In this document: positions 45,315-60,336 of the stretch, one piece after another | Numbering within the stretch: position 1 is the first letter of the stretch | Layout: each line of letters opens with the position of its first letter | Origin: Gigaspora rosea | Lineage: Eukaryota; Glomeromycota; Glomeromycetes; Diversisporales; Gigasporaceae | Reading direction: 5' to 3' | Assembly: GCA_003550325.1 (NCBI GenBank) | Contig: QKWP01000041.1 | Span: 130,052-194,051 of the forward strand | Length of the DNA: 64,000 nucleotides | Position numbers and translations under genes: made by a program | Notes under the pieces: generated by a model | The model's input: only the letters and a program-made list of their open reading frames with translations | What the model was told of the DNA's origin: nothing | Database searches by the model: none

Positions 45315-46078
45315 AACATTAGTTAGAAATATAGTAAAATTTTATGATTCATTAGATTTTATAGAATTTTATTAATAAAATTTTATAAAATCTTATAATA
45401 CACAAATTTTTATTAATTAATTATAACTTTATGCACTAAGTAAATATGTTTAGCATTTAAAAATATATCTAATCAGCAGATTTATTTTTATTTTTCTTGA
45501 AATTTGGAAAATAGATGCATAATTTTGGCTTTTTAATCAAAAAGCCAAATTTAAGCATCTTTTCTCCAAATTTTAAGTAAAATAAAAACAATACTGCCAA
45601 TTTAATGTATTTTATGCTCTGAACAAGTTTACCTAGTGAATTGATTAGAATTAATTAGTAATATTTTATAAATAACAAGAATTTATAGAATTTTATTAAT
45701 AAAATTTTATAAAATCTTATAATTCACAATATTTTACTAATTAATTTTAACTTATTGCACTAGCTAAACTTGTTTAAAGCCTAAAACTACATTATATAGC
45801 AGTATTGTTTTTATTTTACTTGAAATTTGAAGAAATTTGACGTTTTTTATCAAAAAACTAAAATTATATATTTATTCTCCAAATTTCAAGTAAAATAAAA
45901 ATAACTTTACCAATTTGATGTATTTTTAGGTGCTGTACAAGTTTACTTAGTGCACTAAGTTAGAATTAATTAGTAAAAGTTTGTGAATTATAAGATTTTA
46001 TAAACTTTATTAATAAAATTTTATAAAATTTCATGATTTACAAAATTTTACTAATTAATTCTTACTCTATGCACTATG
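45315..46078. repeat. Array of two alternating palindromic units (A-B-A-B-A)
   Basis: Unit A (about 140 bp) is a palindrome around ATTTTATTAATAAAATTTTA with arms TAATTAGTAAAA and GCACTAAGT. Unit B (about 130 bp) is a palindrome with ACTTGAAATTTGGAGAA-type arms and the outer words TGCCAATTTGATGTATTTTT. A occurs at about 45320-45440, 45640-45775 and 45940-46078; B at about 45475-45600 and 45790-45925. The series resumes beyond the LINE at 52184. Confidence 0.8.
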
Positions 46079-46099
46079 TAAACTTTTATAGCCCGAAAA

Positions 46100-46820
46100 A
46101 TTTTCATAATAATGGTTTTTTAACGCCTAACCAGAGAACTTCTGAATTTTGCGGAGCCGTGCAAGCTGGGCATACAGTGATCGCTGTTGAAAATAATACA
46201 CCAAATATCTCAGATCCCATTTTATCATCACCTCTGAGATATTAATTTCTAATCTTAACAACAATCTGATACTGACTTATCCTAATGATGAACTACTACC
46301 AGGCAATATTGGCAATACTAGTACTAATCTAAATACAATTCCTTTACTAGAAGAAACTTCTACAAACCTACACTCAGATAACTCTAAAGAATATGACCCA
46401 CAATTATGTTATAACAAATTTCTTTATCACCACAGATTACAAACCCTCCCTTCACCATAAACTATAGGCTCATTTTTAGAATATATACAAAAAAACTACC
46501 CAATGTACTACAGCAACCAATATATTAGAATCTCTATAAAACCTCATCCATGAATTAGTTATTACTTTATAGAGGCACATATTTACCTCCATATGAAGAT
46601 TTCCAATCTGATCACTTCTTCTCACCTTTTGAGGACCTGCATATATTTTGTAATCTTAAACTAAAATCACATACTAGTTTTAATTCACATCTTAGCAATA
46701 ATAACAATTTCCAATTACCAGCTTCTTTTTTGATCCTACACTTTTCCTTACTTCACTACCTCATAACAGTCTACCAACTACAAATAACAACTCCTAATAT
46801 CTTCAAACTCTTAATCTACT
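46100..46820 (+). pseudogene. LINE 5' region, possible ORF1-like remnant
   Basis: Frame pieces such as EFCGAVQAGHTVIAVENNTP and the Asn/Leu/Thr-rich stretch PNDELLPGNIGNTSTNLNTI occur. There is no zinc knuckle or RRM signature, so the assignment to ORF1 is by position only. Several stops. Confidence 0.35.
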
Positions 46821-46821
46821 C

Positions 46822-47563
46822 GTGACTTACATATTAATATCACTACCCACAATGTTAGAGGTTTTAACTCAGCTTCTAAGAGACAAATATGGCAAAATTA
46901 TTGCATCAACCATAATATTTCTATTGCTTGTATTACAGAAACCAAAATTTCACACAAAACCAAACTCTCATTCTGTAACAACAATTTATATACATATTAT
47001 TGGGCTAATGCTGATAGTTCAATAGAAGGTGCTGCTATTATGATTCGTAACTATCTCAAATCTCATGTTCATAGCTATTATACACACCCAGGAGGTGCAA
47101 TTGCACTTGACCTTTTCTTTAAAAGCAATATCAAGTTACGAGTTATTTCTGTTTATTTATCTTCAACTGATACTATTAAAAGAAATAATACTCAGAACAC
47201 TGTTATTAACTGGATTTTACAAGCTTGACAACTAAATACTCATCCTATTATTCTTGGGACTTTAATACACAGGTCAATACTATAAGCCCTTCTTCTTCCA
47301 AATACAAACTTATCAACTTTCTACATCATACAAACATGTTTGACATAGATGCCTATTTTAACAATATATATTATACTTGGTCAAATAACCTGGCTCATAG
47401 TAAAATTGACTATATATGGACAGATTCATTCAATATACAATTTATTCTTTCATATGACCTTGATAATAGTCAGCTAGTACTCTTAGTGATTATTCTATTC
47501 TTTTTTCTTCCTGGACATTTCCTAATGCTTATAGCAAACCCCTTGTATGCATACTGGTGTTAG
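46822..47563 (+). pseudogene. LINE ORF2 part: AP-type endonuclease
   Basis: INITTHNVRGFNSASKR, ISIACITETKI (catalytic Glu), EGAAIMIRNYL, HPIILGDFNTQVN (DFN motif), TWSNNLAHSKIDYIW (the SKIDY block of this family). The frame changes at least once near 47030 and a stop follows LQA at about 47226. Confidence 0.85.
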
Positions 47564-48165
47564 TTGAAGAATTTTTAACTACAAATTTATGTCAACAGAC
47601 CAGTGGACAGAGTTTTCAGAATGTATTACTTAGCTATTTTTGCAGCACAATATACCCATTTCAGTAAATACTCATGAAATTGATACTACTTGGCACAAAA
47701 TTCAACACTCTATTCTACAAGCACTAATTTAATTAATTCCAAACAAAATATCTCGCAAACGTAGCTATAACTATAAATATACACCATACTGTACCGCTCT
47801 TTATACTGGATTCATAAAACTTGGCCACTTTATTAAAAAGATTAAAAATACCTCAAAACTTTACCTTCCATATATCAACTTATATATTCTTTCCATTAAT
47901 TCCTATACTAAAGCCAATCTGGATCCTCTTTTATAACTTGATACTACTAGTACTCAATTCTGGCTTCAACATGCTTATAAAGTCTGAAAACAAGTCTAAC
48001 ATGCATACCAGTTAGAATACTCTCTTCTTCTCCGACAACAAATTAATCATGCCTCTCAAAAATGATGTGAAACTCTAACTTCCAAACCTAAACAAGCTAT
48101 TAATAGCATTCTTGATAGGTACCAACCTCCTATACACTTTTTAAATATTAAACTCAATAATCAAC

Positions 48166-49565
48166 TTGTCACAGAACCTAACTCAATCAAACAGCATATC
48201 AAATCACATTACCACAATTGGACTGCTCACAGACCTATTAACTAATCTCTCTTTGACAATTTTTGGTTTCAAGATTATCAGCCTCTTCCTCATATCAATC
48301 CTGCCTGGTATACCCCTCTTACTGTTCTTATTACAGAAGAAGTTCTTCAAACAATATCCAAACTTACCAATGGCAAAGCCTGTGGTCCTACAGGAATTAG
48401 CTATAAAATGATCAAACACCTTGGTTCTCATAGTATTACTACACTTACTGCTTTGTTTAACCGATGCCTTTCTGAAAATCATATTCCTAAACTATGGAAA
48501 CATGAAAGAATTTTTCCTATTCCAAAAAACAACACTTTTGAGGGTAATCCAAATCTTACAAGACCTATTAGCCTTATTGAACACATACGAAAACTTTATA
48601 CAAAAATTCTTACTAATAGACTGAATCAAGTCTTCTCAAAACATACTATACTATCTCCTTATAACTATGTTGCACACCCAAACAATAGCACTTCTATTCC
48701 TATTCACATTCTAAACAATCTAATTGAAGATGCAAATTGTAATCACAAAGAAATTTGGCTATTGTCTCAGGGTATGAGCAAGGCTTATGATTCTGTCAAC
48801 TTTACACTTTTTAAACGTTCTCTCACTCACCTTAATTTACTATCTAATATAATTAACATCCTTTTGGATTTACTAACTGACAGACAAAATCAAGTCATTA
48901 CTAATCTTGGCCTTATTGCACCTTATCAGGTCCAGAATGGTATAGATTAGGGTGAAACTATTACTTCTCTTCTTTGGAGAATTTACTATGATCCTTTAAT
49001 TACTCATATTTATACAAATACACCCAGTTACTCAATTGGCACATCTTGGATAACTAATCTCAAATACCAGATATTTGACAAAATCCAAACAAAATGCTCT
49101 GTTCTGGCATATATGGATGATACTTTGTGGATTGCCTCTTCACAAACTGAACTTACTAGAATAATCTCTATTGCAGAATCTTTCTATACTATGGCTAACA
49201 TTCAAGTTAATCCATCTAAATCCATTCTATCAACTAATTTGAAAGTAAATAACTATACTCCTATTATTTTTAATAACTATGCCCTTCCACTATGGCCATC
49301 ATATCAACCTTTCAAATTTCTTGGATGCTGGTTTACACTTGACAACAAACAATCAAAGCAAACAAGTCTATTAATAACAGAATCTTCTCAGCTTATCAAT
49401 ATTGCTAGAACTAAAAAAATTACTGATATACAAGCACGATATATTATAAATACTGTTGTAATTCCTACTATGGAATATCGTATACAAAATACTGTTATTA
49501 ACAGATCAGCTTGTAACAAGATTCTTTCACACCATATAGGTCTAGTCAAGCAAAAGCCAAACTAA
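48166..49565 (+). pseudogene. LINE ORF2 part: reverse transcriptase, YMDD retained
   Basis: TISKLTNGKACGPTGISYKM, then in the 48408 frame LSENHIPKLWKHERIFPIPK, RPISLIEHIRKLYTKILTNR, KEIWLLSQGMSKAYDSVNFT (motif A, Asp replaced by Gly), a stop after QNGID where relatives have the QGE block, ETITSLLWRIYYDPL, and AYMDDTLWIASSQTEL (motif C with both Asp). PFKFLGCWF is the thumb start. Only a few breaks. Confidence 0.88.
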
Positions 49566-50003
49566 GCCATACTATTCCAACTAGTACACTTCTCCATCCT
49601 CAACTTTATAATAATAAAAATATTTGGGATATAATAACACCATATCTCTAACTTTATTAAATGCTTAAATGACAACAACCTACTCGGTACTACAACTCAC
49701 ATTCAAATCCACCAAATCCAAAATAACCTTTGGTCATCTACTAGCATCTTTTCATATCCTAATCCTACTATAAATGGTCCTAACTGCTATACAACTAATT
49801 TTAAAATTATTCAACTTTTTAAACATCTGGGATGGAATATTAACACTAATTCTAACTTTAATATTCCATTTACTATCAAGAAAGGATCAATTTCTCTTGA
49901 ATCTATACTATCTTCACATTCTAAATATCCTACTTTCAAAAAACAAATTAGACATCATCATCTTCTATTTCTTGATCAACTCACCTCCTTTGACAATTCC
50001 TGT

Positions 50004-51060
50004 TTGCTTGATTGGAAATATATCTCACCCAGACTTAACAAATTTCCAAAAAGCAAAATTCCTTTGTGGTTTACCTTTTTGGAGGACCAAACAACAAGTC
50101 ATGCATATGAACGTACTATTTATTCACACTTCAATTTACTACAAACCAACTATTATAGCTATTCTACTGGACATTTTTCTAAATACACCAAACCTTGGCT
50201 TATTACTTTATTTGATAATCAAATAGTTATTGGCAAAGCACGTCACCAATCCAGTTCTTTAGATTATACTCTTATTACACATTGGCAGTGCAATATCCAG
50301 CCACAATTTACACAATTATACCCAACACCACCTATTATTACATCTCTATGCTCTAACTGCTCTCTTAATTCCAATATTATTGCAAACAAATGTACTATTC
50401 TTATTCCAACAAGCCATGCTACCAAATTTTTTGGAAGACTTAATCCTGACAAATCTGTAAACCTAAATGCTAATTACCTTGACCTTATTTTTTCAACTGA
50501 AACAAGAAATCCAACAAGTATTCCAATATTACCAAATCTTCTTATACCCACAGTACAAATACCTTCTTTTTTTCATTCTAGCCCTGCACTTGATACTTTG
50601 CAATCTATTTGCCATTACAATAGTCATCTAACAGAATTAACATTTTATACTGATGGTTCTGTTATTGATCTGAGCAACTCTCAGTGCTCTATAGGTATTG
50701 GCTGGATACAATTACATAACCAGGACATTTTATATACTTTTCAATCACAAATCAAATTTTGGCTAAGTTCTTTTAAAGCTGAGCTAGTAGCAGTCCTATC
50801 AGCTATTAGCACTGCTCCTAGAAACTGTTCTATACAAATCTTTACAGATTCCCAATCTGTAATATCCAAATACAACAGCTTAATCATACTATGCCTCTCT
50901 CTAAACCTTTTAATATACCTTATTGGCCTATTTAGAATACTACACTAAACTTTATTAGATCATACAATCTTAATATTACTTTTCATAAAGTTACTGCACA
51001 CCAAGATGATGAATTCAATAACAAAGCTGATCAACTAGCTCGCTGTCATCAAACTGCTCC
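50004..51060 (+). pseudogene. LINE ORF2 part: RNase H (and CCHC finger at 51415)
   Basis: ELTFYTDGSVIDLSNSQ (first Asp), SSFKAELVAVLSAIS (Glu), IQIFTDSQSVISKYN (second Asp), then after a frame change KVTAHQDDEFNNKADQLA (last Asp). The catalytic set is complete. Beyond it, near 51415-51475, NTCHLCQQTSEPLH...C marks the C-terminal finger. The frame upstream of the RNase H (50004 on) encodes the connecting region. Confidence 0.85.
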
Positions 51061-52183
51061 ATACCTTCTTTTTGATTCACAGAATATTTACAATCACAAT
51101 TTTACTCTCTCTATTAATAATTTTCCTATTGAACTTCCTATCTGTCGCTGTGTTAGAACATTGTTAGAACTATATACCATGCACATATACTTGCTCTTTG
51201 GTTCTCTCAAAATCAGTTTCAACAATGGCTACAAATATCACAATATATTAACTGAAATGCTAACTGGTTATATATTAATAATAACCAAAAAATTTCAAAC
51301 TTTTCACATAGTTTTCACTCTTCAACACTCAATTCTTTTAGAATTAAAATACTTTTAGATGATCTCCTTGCTCCACATATTCTTCATCGAAGAAATCCAT
51401 CTTACCCTAATACCTGTCACCTTTGCCAACAAACAAGTGAACCCTTACACTAGATTATCTGTCCTACCTCTGAACTTTTATTTAAACTTATAAAAGACTC
51501 TTTAGCTTATATACTAAGTACTAACAAATTTGAAATCTCTAATTTAGCTGCTGAGAATCTATATACTCAAATTATGAACTTAAATAGCTTTCAAATTCAT
51601 CAACTTTACAACCAACCTTCTTTGCTTTCTACATTATCTGGTTTGATACCTTTGGATATTATCTCTATTCTATATGAACTCACTACATCTTCTAAATCTG
51701 CCTGCTCCCTTACTGTTTCACTCTTACTTAATATCAATAAGCAAATTTATACAAGTATTTGGATTCCATACTGTATTTCTAGATCTCAAAATCAAGCAAT
51801 ATACTCTCAAGCTTCACCTTCTTTTTCTAATACATTTTCTATACCCAATCTTTCAAAAAATATACAAGATAGTCATAATCACATTTCTGACATTTTACTA
51901 CAAAAAATTAAAACTTGGTTGTATAAATGGATTAAATTTTCTACACCTTCATCTGATATTCTTACATATACACAAATCTAGGTGAGCCTTGGCCACTCTG
52001 GTAGGTTTAGGCTGCAGATAAGTATTTAGGTTTACTTAGATATATGTCTGAGTTTTTATTCTTAGCATTAGATTTAAAAAAAATAAAATTTCTTTCAGTA
52101 TTGTAAAAAGTTTCTATTAAATTTAATAAAGATAAAAGCAAGGTCTCACCTTAACATTTAAAAAAAAAATAAACTTTTTTAGA

Positions 52184-52765
52184 ACCTAAAAATATATTAA
52201 ATGGCAGAATTGTTTTATTTACTTGAAATTTGGAAAAAAGATGCTTTAAATTTGATTTTTTTGATCAAAAATCCAAAATTATGTATCTATTCTCCAAATT
52301 TTAAGTAAAATAAAAATAACTTTTCCAATTTGATGTATTTTTAGGCAGTGTTGTCACTTGGACGTTTTTTGGACATTTTGGACATTTTTTCAAATTAAAA
52401 TTACTTAAAATTTTATTAAGATAATCTATTTTAATTTTTTCACCAATTAGTCTAGCACCTAAAAAAATATATAATTATATATTTTTTTAAAGTACTTTAT
52501 TGATTAGTTAAACATGGGACATAGGCTTGGATGATTTTGGACAATCTTGGACATTGGACAAAAAACATAGTATGGACACGTCCAAGTGACAACACTATTT
52601 TTAGGTGCTGAAAATGTTTACTTAGTGCATAAAGTTAGAATTAATAAAAATTTGTGTATTATAAGATTTTATAAAATTTTATTAATAAAATTTTATAAAA
52701 TCATATGATTCATAAAATTTTACTAATTAATTTTAACTTCATGTACTAAGTAAATGTAAGTATAT
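52184..52765. repeat. Palindromic array continued: B (split by MITE) and A
   Basis: Unit B (AATGGCAGAATTGTTTTATT ... TCCAAATTTTAAGTAAAA) runs from about 52190. Its outer word GATGTATTTTTAGG is interrupted by the 252-bp MITE, after which TGCTGAAAATGTTTACTTAG and a full unit A follow to about 52760. Confidence 0.8.
52346..52597. mobile_element. hAT MITE family A copy 2, 252 bp, TSD TTTTTAGG
   Basis: Exact TTTTTAGG duplications (52338-52345 and 52598-52605). The ends are CAGTGTTGTCACTTGGACG and, inverted, TAGTGTTGTCACTTGGACG. It has the same length as the copy at 32231-32482 and differs by only a few substitutions. The unoccupied target is present at about 45911-45940 (GATGTATTTTTAGGTGCTG). Confidence 0.93.
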
Positions 52766-53149
52766 TTAGAATCAGACCAGTCTGGTCTAATTCTGGACCA
52801 GACCTGAGCTGGACCTAGTCTAATTCTGGGCTGATCTGAACTGGATCTAATAATATATTGTTTAAATACCTTCTCTAAAAAATTTTGAATTTGTTATATT
52901 AAATAAAGAATTAAATTGGAGTGGTCTAACCTTTGATTAATTTATTTAACTCTATCACTTTGGTAATCACTAGTCATAGTACTCCTTGTACCTGGTCCTA
53001 ATTACCCATCATCAATTGCTTAATATATAACCCAATCAGCCTCTAATCTTAATTTTCCTTTAATCATTATGCATGTCAATGTCAATTAGCATGCGCCTTA
53101 CTAAATGCAAGGGTCTCCAAATACTATACAACAAGTAACTTATTACTTT
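52766..53149. other. Intergenic with an unpaired hAT-like terminus
   Basis: AGACCAGTCTGGTCT and GACCAGACCTGAGCTGGACC at 52775-52850 form dense inverted words like hAT arms, but no partner end was found. Otherwise nothing. Confidence 0.35.
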
Positions 53150-53620
53150 ACAAACTATAGAAATCAGTTGCAGATTTTAATGAATCACTATGAATTGAAC
53201 AAGATGATACACAGATCTTAAGTGACTATAGTAAAACTTATTAAATAAAAAATAAATATAAAGAGCTATTTGCAAAAGTAAATAGATTATCAGAATCAAA
53301 CCAATGATGACAATAACTCATCAAAAAATGAATAAATACAAAGTTATAGCATATTTAAATAACTATTAGAAATCAAACTAAATTATGCAGGATATTAAGC
53401 AAATGCAATGTGGTGACATTGTATAATGAATAAATATAAAAAATTACCTAACAAACTTAAACAAATAATAAGAAATTAAGTTCAAACATTGTATGGATGC
53501 TAATAGTGCAGTAAACCTACTGCATGAAAGAATTACTTGACAGATTAAATAAATCACTAGTTATCAACTAAATGAGGCATAGGCATTAGAAATTTATAGA
53601 ACAACCTTCACAAGATAAAT
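53150..53620 (+). pseudogene. TPR gene remnant, highly decayed
   Basis: Phrases typical of the TPR family at DNA level recur about every 100 bp: GCAGATTTTAATGAATCACT, AATAAATATAAAGAGCTATT, AATAAATACAAAG, CAGATTAAATAAATCACTAG. Every unit contains stops. It resembles 40725-41390 more than the intact gene in its level of decay. Confidence 0.6.
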
Positions 53621-53639
53621 ATATGGGGTATTCCCAATT

Positions 53640-53750
53640 AAAATCTTAAAATAGACTACACAAAGTTGATTTTTCATTTTGCATTACATAGAATCTAAAA
53701 ACTTTAGTCATTAGATTAATTTTTTTTTATTTTTTTACTTACAATAATTC
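53640..53750. repeat. Isolated unit of the 57.4-58.9 kb tandem array
   Basis: AGTTGATTTTTCATTTTGCATTACATAGAATCTAAAAACTTTAGTCATTAG-type sequence matches the units at 57530-57600, here joined directly to the 5S-like repeat. Confidence 0.6.
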
Positions 53751-53835
53751 AAGTTGACTGCAAAGTCAACAGATCGAACTGGGAGCTAAGCAGGGAGGCC
53801 CTGGCTTGGCGACAATCACAGGTAAACTAAGATGC
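53751..53835 (+). repeat. 5S-rRNA-like dispersed repeat (possible SINE), copy 2
   Basis: CAAGTTGACTGCAAAGTCAACAGATCGAA and GGGAGCTAAGCAGGGAGGCC, then CTTGGCGACAATCACAGG. This copy is closer than copy 1 to the 5S rRNA internal-control-region pattern (AGCTAAGCAGGGNNGGCCTGG). The frame MKIDITKIYCRYKCADIRTD at 53931 follows but is not recognised. Confidence 0.55.
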
Positions 53836-54272
53836 CAGCAGGAAAAAACCAGTTTAATCACTATTCAATTTGAGGAAGACGCAGTAGAAAGATAAGTGAT
53901 TAATCAATTTACCTAATTTGGACATTTCACATGAAGATTGATATAACAAAGATTTATTGTAGATATAAATGCGCAGACATTAGGACAGACTATGCTGGCC
54001 CAGAAAGAAAGCAAATTCGCACCTGGCCTTTCCTGTCCCTACTGAATTCTGCCATTTTGCAATTATTCATGTCTATAGCCGGCCTGCATTATGCAGGTGA
54101 AAAACTACTGGCTAATCTAAAGCATCAATCTCAAGTAGCAACAGCTTGACTGCAAACTTAGAGTCGACAGCTGCCCGCGTATGTGGGTTGGAAACCACTA
54201 GCTGACCCTACAAATGGCTAGATCAATTATACATCAAATGCACTGATGTATGCTGTATACCACACATAATAA

Positions 54273-57430
<3,158 letters not shown>

Positions 57431-57617
57431 TTAGTTGATTTTCATTTTGTACTACATCTGAAAAATTCTGTTAGTCGGATTTTTTTAATTTACTGTAAAT
57501 TAATAGTATAATGTTGTATTTAAAATTAAGTTATACAAAGTTACTTTTTCATTTTGCATTATATAGAATCTAAAAACTTGAGTCAGTTGGTCAAATTTTT
57601 TATTTTTTTTAATTTAA

Positions 57618-57950
57618 TTGACAATTCACAATAGAAGGAGAATTTTAACTGGGGGAGATTTTTATAATAAAACATAATAAAATAGGAATCATGATTCCTA
57701 TAGTTTTATAAAATTTTTTGAATTTTAATTGCTTGTAACATTTTATTTACCTAACTAATTTTACTGATCTAGCTATCATTAGAATCACAAAAACTAGCTC
57801 TACAACTTTTATTAGAAGTCTACAAGATGTTAACTTAATAAAAAATTAACTTTACATAGACAGGAATGCTGATTTTTGTATTTTATATGTAATTTATATT
57901 GTGTTATGTATTTTATTAATACAAATTCTCCTTCTTTCGCGAATTGTCAA
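57618..57950. mobile_element. TTAA-flanked MITE (piggyBac-like target), copy 1, 333 bp
   Basis: TTGACAATTCACAATAGAAG on the left and inverted TTGACAATTCGCGAAAGAAG on the right, continuing GAGAATTT, with TTAA on both sides (57614-57617, 57951-57954). The host unit without insertion (TTTAATTTAATGTAAACC at about 58772) has a single TTAA, which proves the 4-bp duplication. Copy 2 at 58323 is in the opposite orientation. Confidence 0.85.
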
Positions 57951-58322
57951 TTAATGTAAACCAAAAGAATAATGTTTACATATAAAATTAGGCCATGCAA
58001 AGTTTGATTTTTTATTTTGCATTACATGGAATTTGAAAACTTGGATAAACTTGGGTCTATTAGAGAGGTTTTTAGTTTACTATAAATTAATAGAATAATG
58101 TTTACATCTAAGATTAGGCACACAAAGTTCATTTTCGTTTTGCATTACATGAAATTTGAAAACTTGGATCAGTTGGTCAGATTTTTTTTTATTTTTTTTA
58201 ATTACTGTAAATTAATAGAGTAATGTTTACATCTAAGATTAGGCATGCAAAGTTGATTTTATTTTGCATTTCATAGAATCTGAAAACTTGGGTCAGTTGG
58301 TTAGAATTTTTTTTTAATTTAA

Positions 58323-58667
58323 TTGACAATTCACGAAAGAAGGAGAATTTATATTAATAAAATACATAATACTTAATATAAATTAACATATAAAATACAA
58401 AAATCAGCATTCCTGACTATGTAAAGTTAATTTTTTATTAATTTAACATCTTGTAGACTTCTAATAAAAGTTGTAGAGCTAGTTTTTGTGATTCTAATGA
58501 TAGCTAGATTAGTAAAATTAGTTAGGTGTATAAAAAGTTACAAGCAATTAATATTCAAAAAATTTTATAAACTATAGGAATCATGATTCCTGTATTAACA
58601 TATTTTATTATGTTTTATTATAAAAATCTCCCCCGGTTAAAATTCTCCTTCTATCGTGAATTGTCAA
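58323..58667. mobile_element. TTAA-flanked MITE, copy 2, 345 bp, opposite orientation
   Basis: Inverted relative to copy 1. TTGACAATTCACGAAAGAAG begins it and the inverse with GATAGAAGGAGAATTTTAAC ends it, with TTAA at 58319-58322 and 58668-58671. It shares AGGAATCATGATTCCT and GTAGACTTCTAATAAAAGT with copy 1, inverted. Confidence 0.85.
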
Positions 58668-58915
58668 TTAATTTAATTTAAACCAAAAGAATAATGTTTA
58701 CATCAAAGATTAGGCCATGTAGCATTATATAGAATCTGAAAACTTGGATCAGTTGGTTAGGATTTTTTTTTTAATTTAATGTAAACCAAAAGAATAATAT
58801 TCACATCTAAGATTAGGCCATGCAAAGTTTGATTTTTTATTTTGTATTATATGGAATTTGAAAACTTGGATAAACTTGGGTCTTTCAGGGAGTTTTTTTT
58901 AATTTGGAGGTATTC

Positions 58916-60336
58916 ATAAATAACGAGTCCACCAGGGCGACCACGAAAATTACAGATCACATGGTCACCATCAATCATCTCCGACCCGCTGACCATTACG
59001 ATAACGATCATAATTACAGATTACGTATCGAACGATATATCTACCAATTAAAATGATTTACGTCGAGAACTTCTGATCTGAACTTTGAACTTTTTTTATT
59101 GTTAAGCTTAAATATTTGGTACGTTGGGAAAGTCGTTTTCGATAGTGTAATGTCCAACTAACGTTATAAACCTAACAACAACACAAAATATACTACGTAA
59201 CAAGACCAAAACTCTAATATGGTAGGTTTCGAACAGAGGCGGAGTTGATTTGGTTCAGGTTTTTAGAGCCTTGAGCCTTGAAGAGTAATGTTGGGTTTCA
59301 GTTAAGTTCCTTTTATGTACTGGTATAATACTTGGGTAGAATGCTTGGGTATTCAAACACCAATACTTCTTTGACTTTAGTTCAAGTCTACTACTTAATT
59401 CGGATCGCATGATTACAGTTCCACGGGCCCATGAAATCTCAACGTCACGGGGATCGAACAATGCAGAATTACGAGCTTCGATTAGGAATAATCAAGTTTT
59501 GCTATATAAGGTAGGAAGTACAATCAAGGTTTTTTTTGCTCTCTTTCCCTTACGATCGATAAAGACTTTTGGAATGACAATAACGATTTATTACGAATGA
59601 GGTTTCAAGAATAAGGGAATAACTATTCTATGTTAACGCTTCTACTCAACACAATTATGTTTTTATAATAATAACTGGGATAACAGAAAGTATATTTGGA
59701 CGATTTATTATAAACGAAACCTTAAAAGATAAGTAATCGACCACTGGAGCCACTACTTCTACTATTATGGTTTCGAAGTATTACACTCAACTAAGCTGTA
59801 ATTCTACTGAGTTAGTTTTATTTCCTCGCGACAGAAGAATCGCTTAAATACTTTTTACATCTTTATGATTATACAATTTGGCGATTTGAACAATCCAACA
59901 TTTTGGATAAAGCGAATAAACAATAAAGTGGATAAATTCAATAAATCGAATAAATTCGATAAATCGCATAAATCCATTAGTGCAGTAAATTGCATAAAGG
60001 TGATTGGATAAATTGAATTTAGCGGATAAGGAAACAATAAAGAAATGATTTTCTATTATTCGTGAGCCCTTCACTACGTACGTAAAGATTATCATTAATA
60101 ATTTTGCCAAGCATATTTATGTTTTTAATACAAAAATTAAATGCATAAAATTCATTATTAAAAGTAGTCATTGAAGCTTAAACTGACACGTAACAAAGAT
60201 AAGCTTTTGAGCTTCTACACTCTTTTTTTTTTTTTTTGTCTTTGTGAAATACTAATTAAATAAAAAAACTTCAAATATTCTATGAAAAAGTTATAGATAA
60301 GAAATATTAAATAGTGAAAATTTTTAATTTAGTAGG
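58916..60336. other. Intergenic, less AT-rich around 58916-59620; minisatellite at 59925-60010
   Basis: 58916-59060 and 59400-59470 have more G and C (CACGGGCCCATGAAATC) than the surroundings and may be exon or regulatory DNA, but no frame carries a known motif. GGATAAATTCAATAAATCG-like units are repeated about six times at 59925-60010. Confidence 0.45.

Larger units (their letters stand above)
46092..52169 (+). mobile_element. Full-length LINE (RNase H-bearing), 6.1 kb, 13-bp TSD, A-tail
   Basis: Flanked by TAAACTTTTATAG (46079-46091) and TAAACTTTTTTAG (52170-52182), one mismatch, and ending in about ten A. The order is a putative N-terminal region, endonuclease, reverse transcriptase, RNase H and CCHC finger. 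The insertion lies inside the A/B palindrome array, which continues on the right side. It has fewer breaks than the LINE at 30630, so it is younger. The presence of both ends makes it a complete copy. Confidence 0.9.
57440..58915. repeat. Tandem array, unit about 120 bp, interrupted by two MITEs
   Basis: Units contain AATAGAATAATGTTTACATC, TAAGATTAGGCATGCAAAGT, TTTTGCATTACATGGAAT and AAAACTTGGATCAGTTGGT. They lie at about 57440-57617, 57951-58085, 58086-58200, 58201-58322, 58668-58785 and 58786-58915. Confidence 0.8.

Noticed and set aside
59255-59461. 68-residue minus-strand frame
   Set aside because: No recognisable domain. It lies in a somewhat GC-richer patch, but evidence for coding is lacking.
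59400-59470. tRNA-like sequence (inverse strand GTTCGATCC)
   Set aside because: The T-stem does not pair and there is no acceptor stem. Only the loop word resembles a tRNA.
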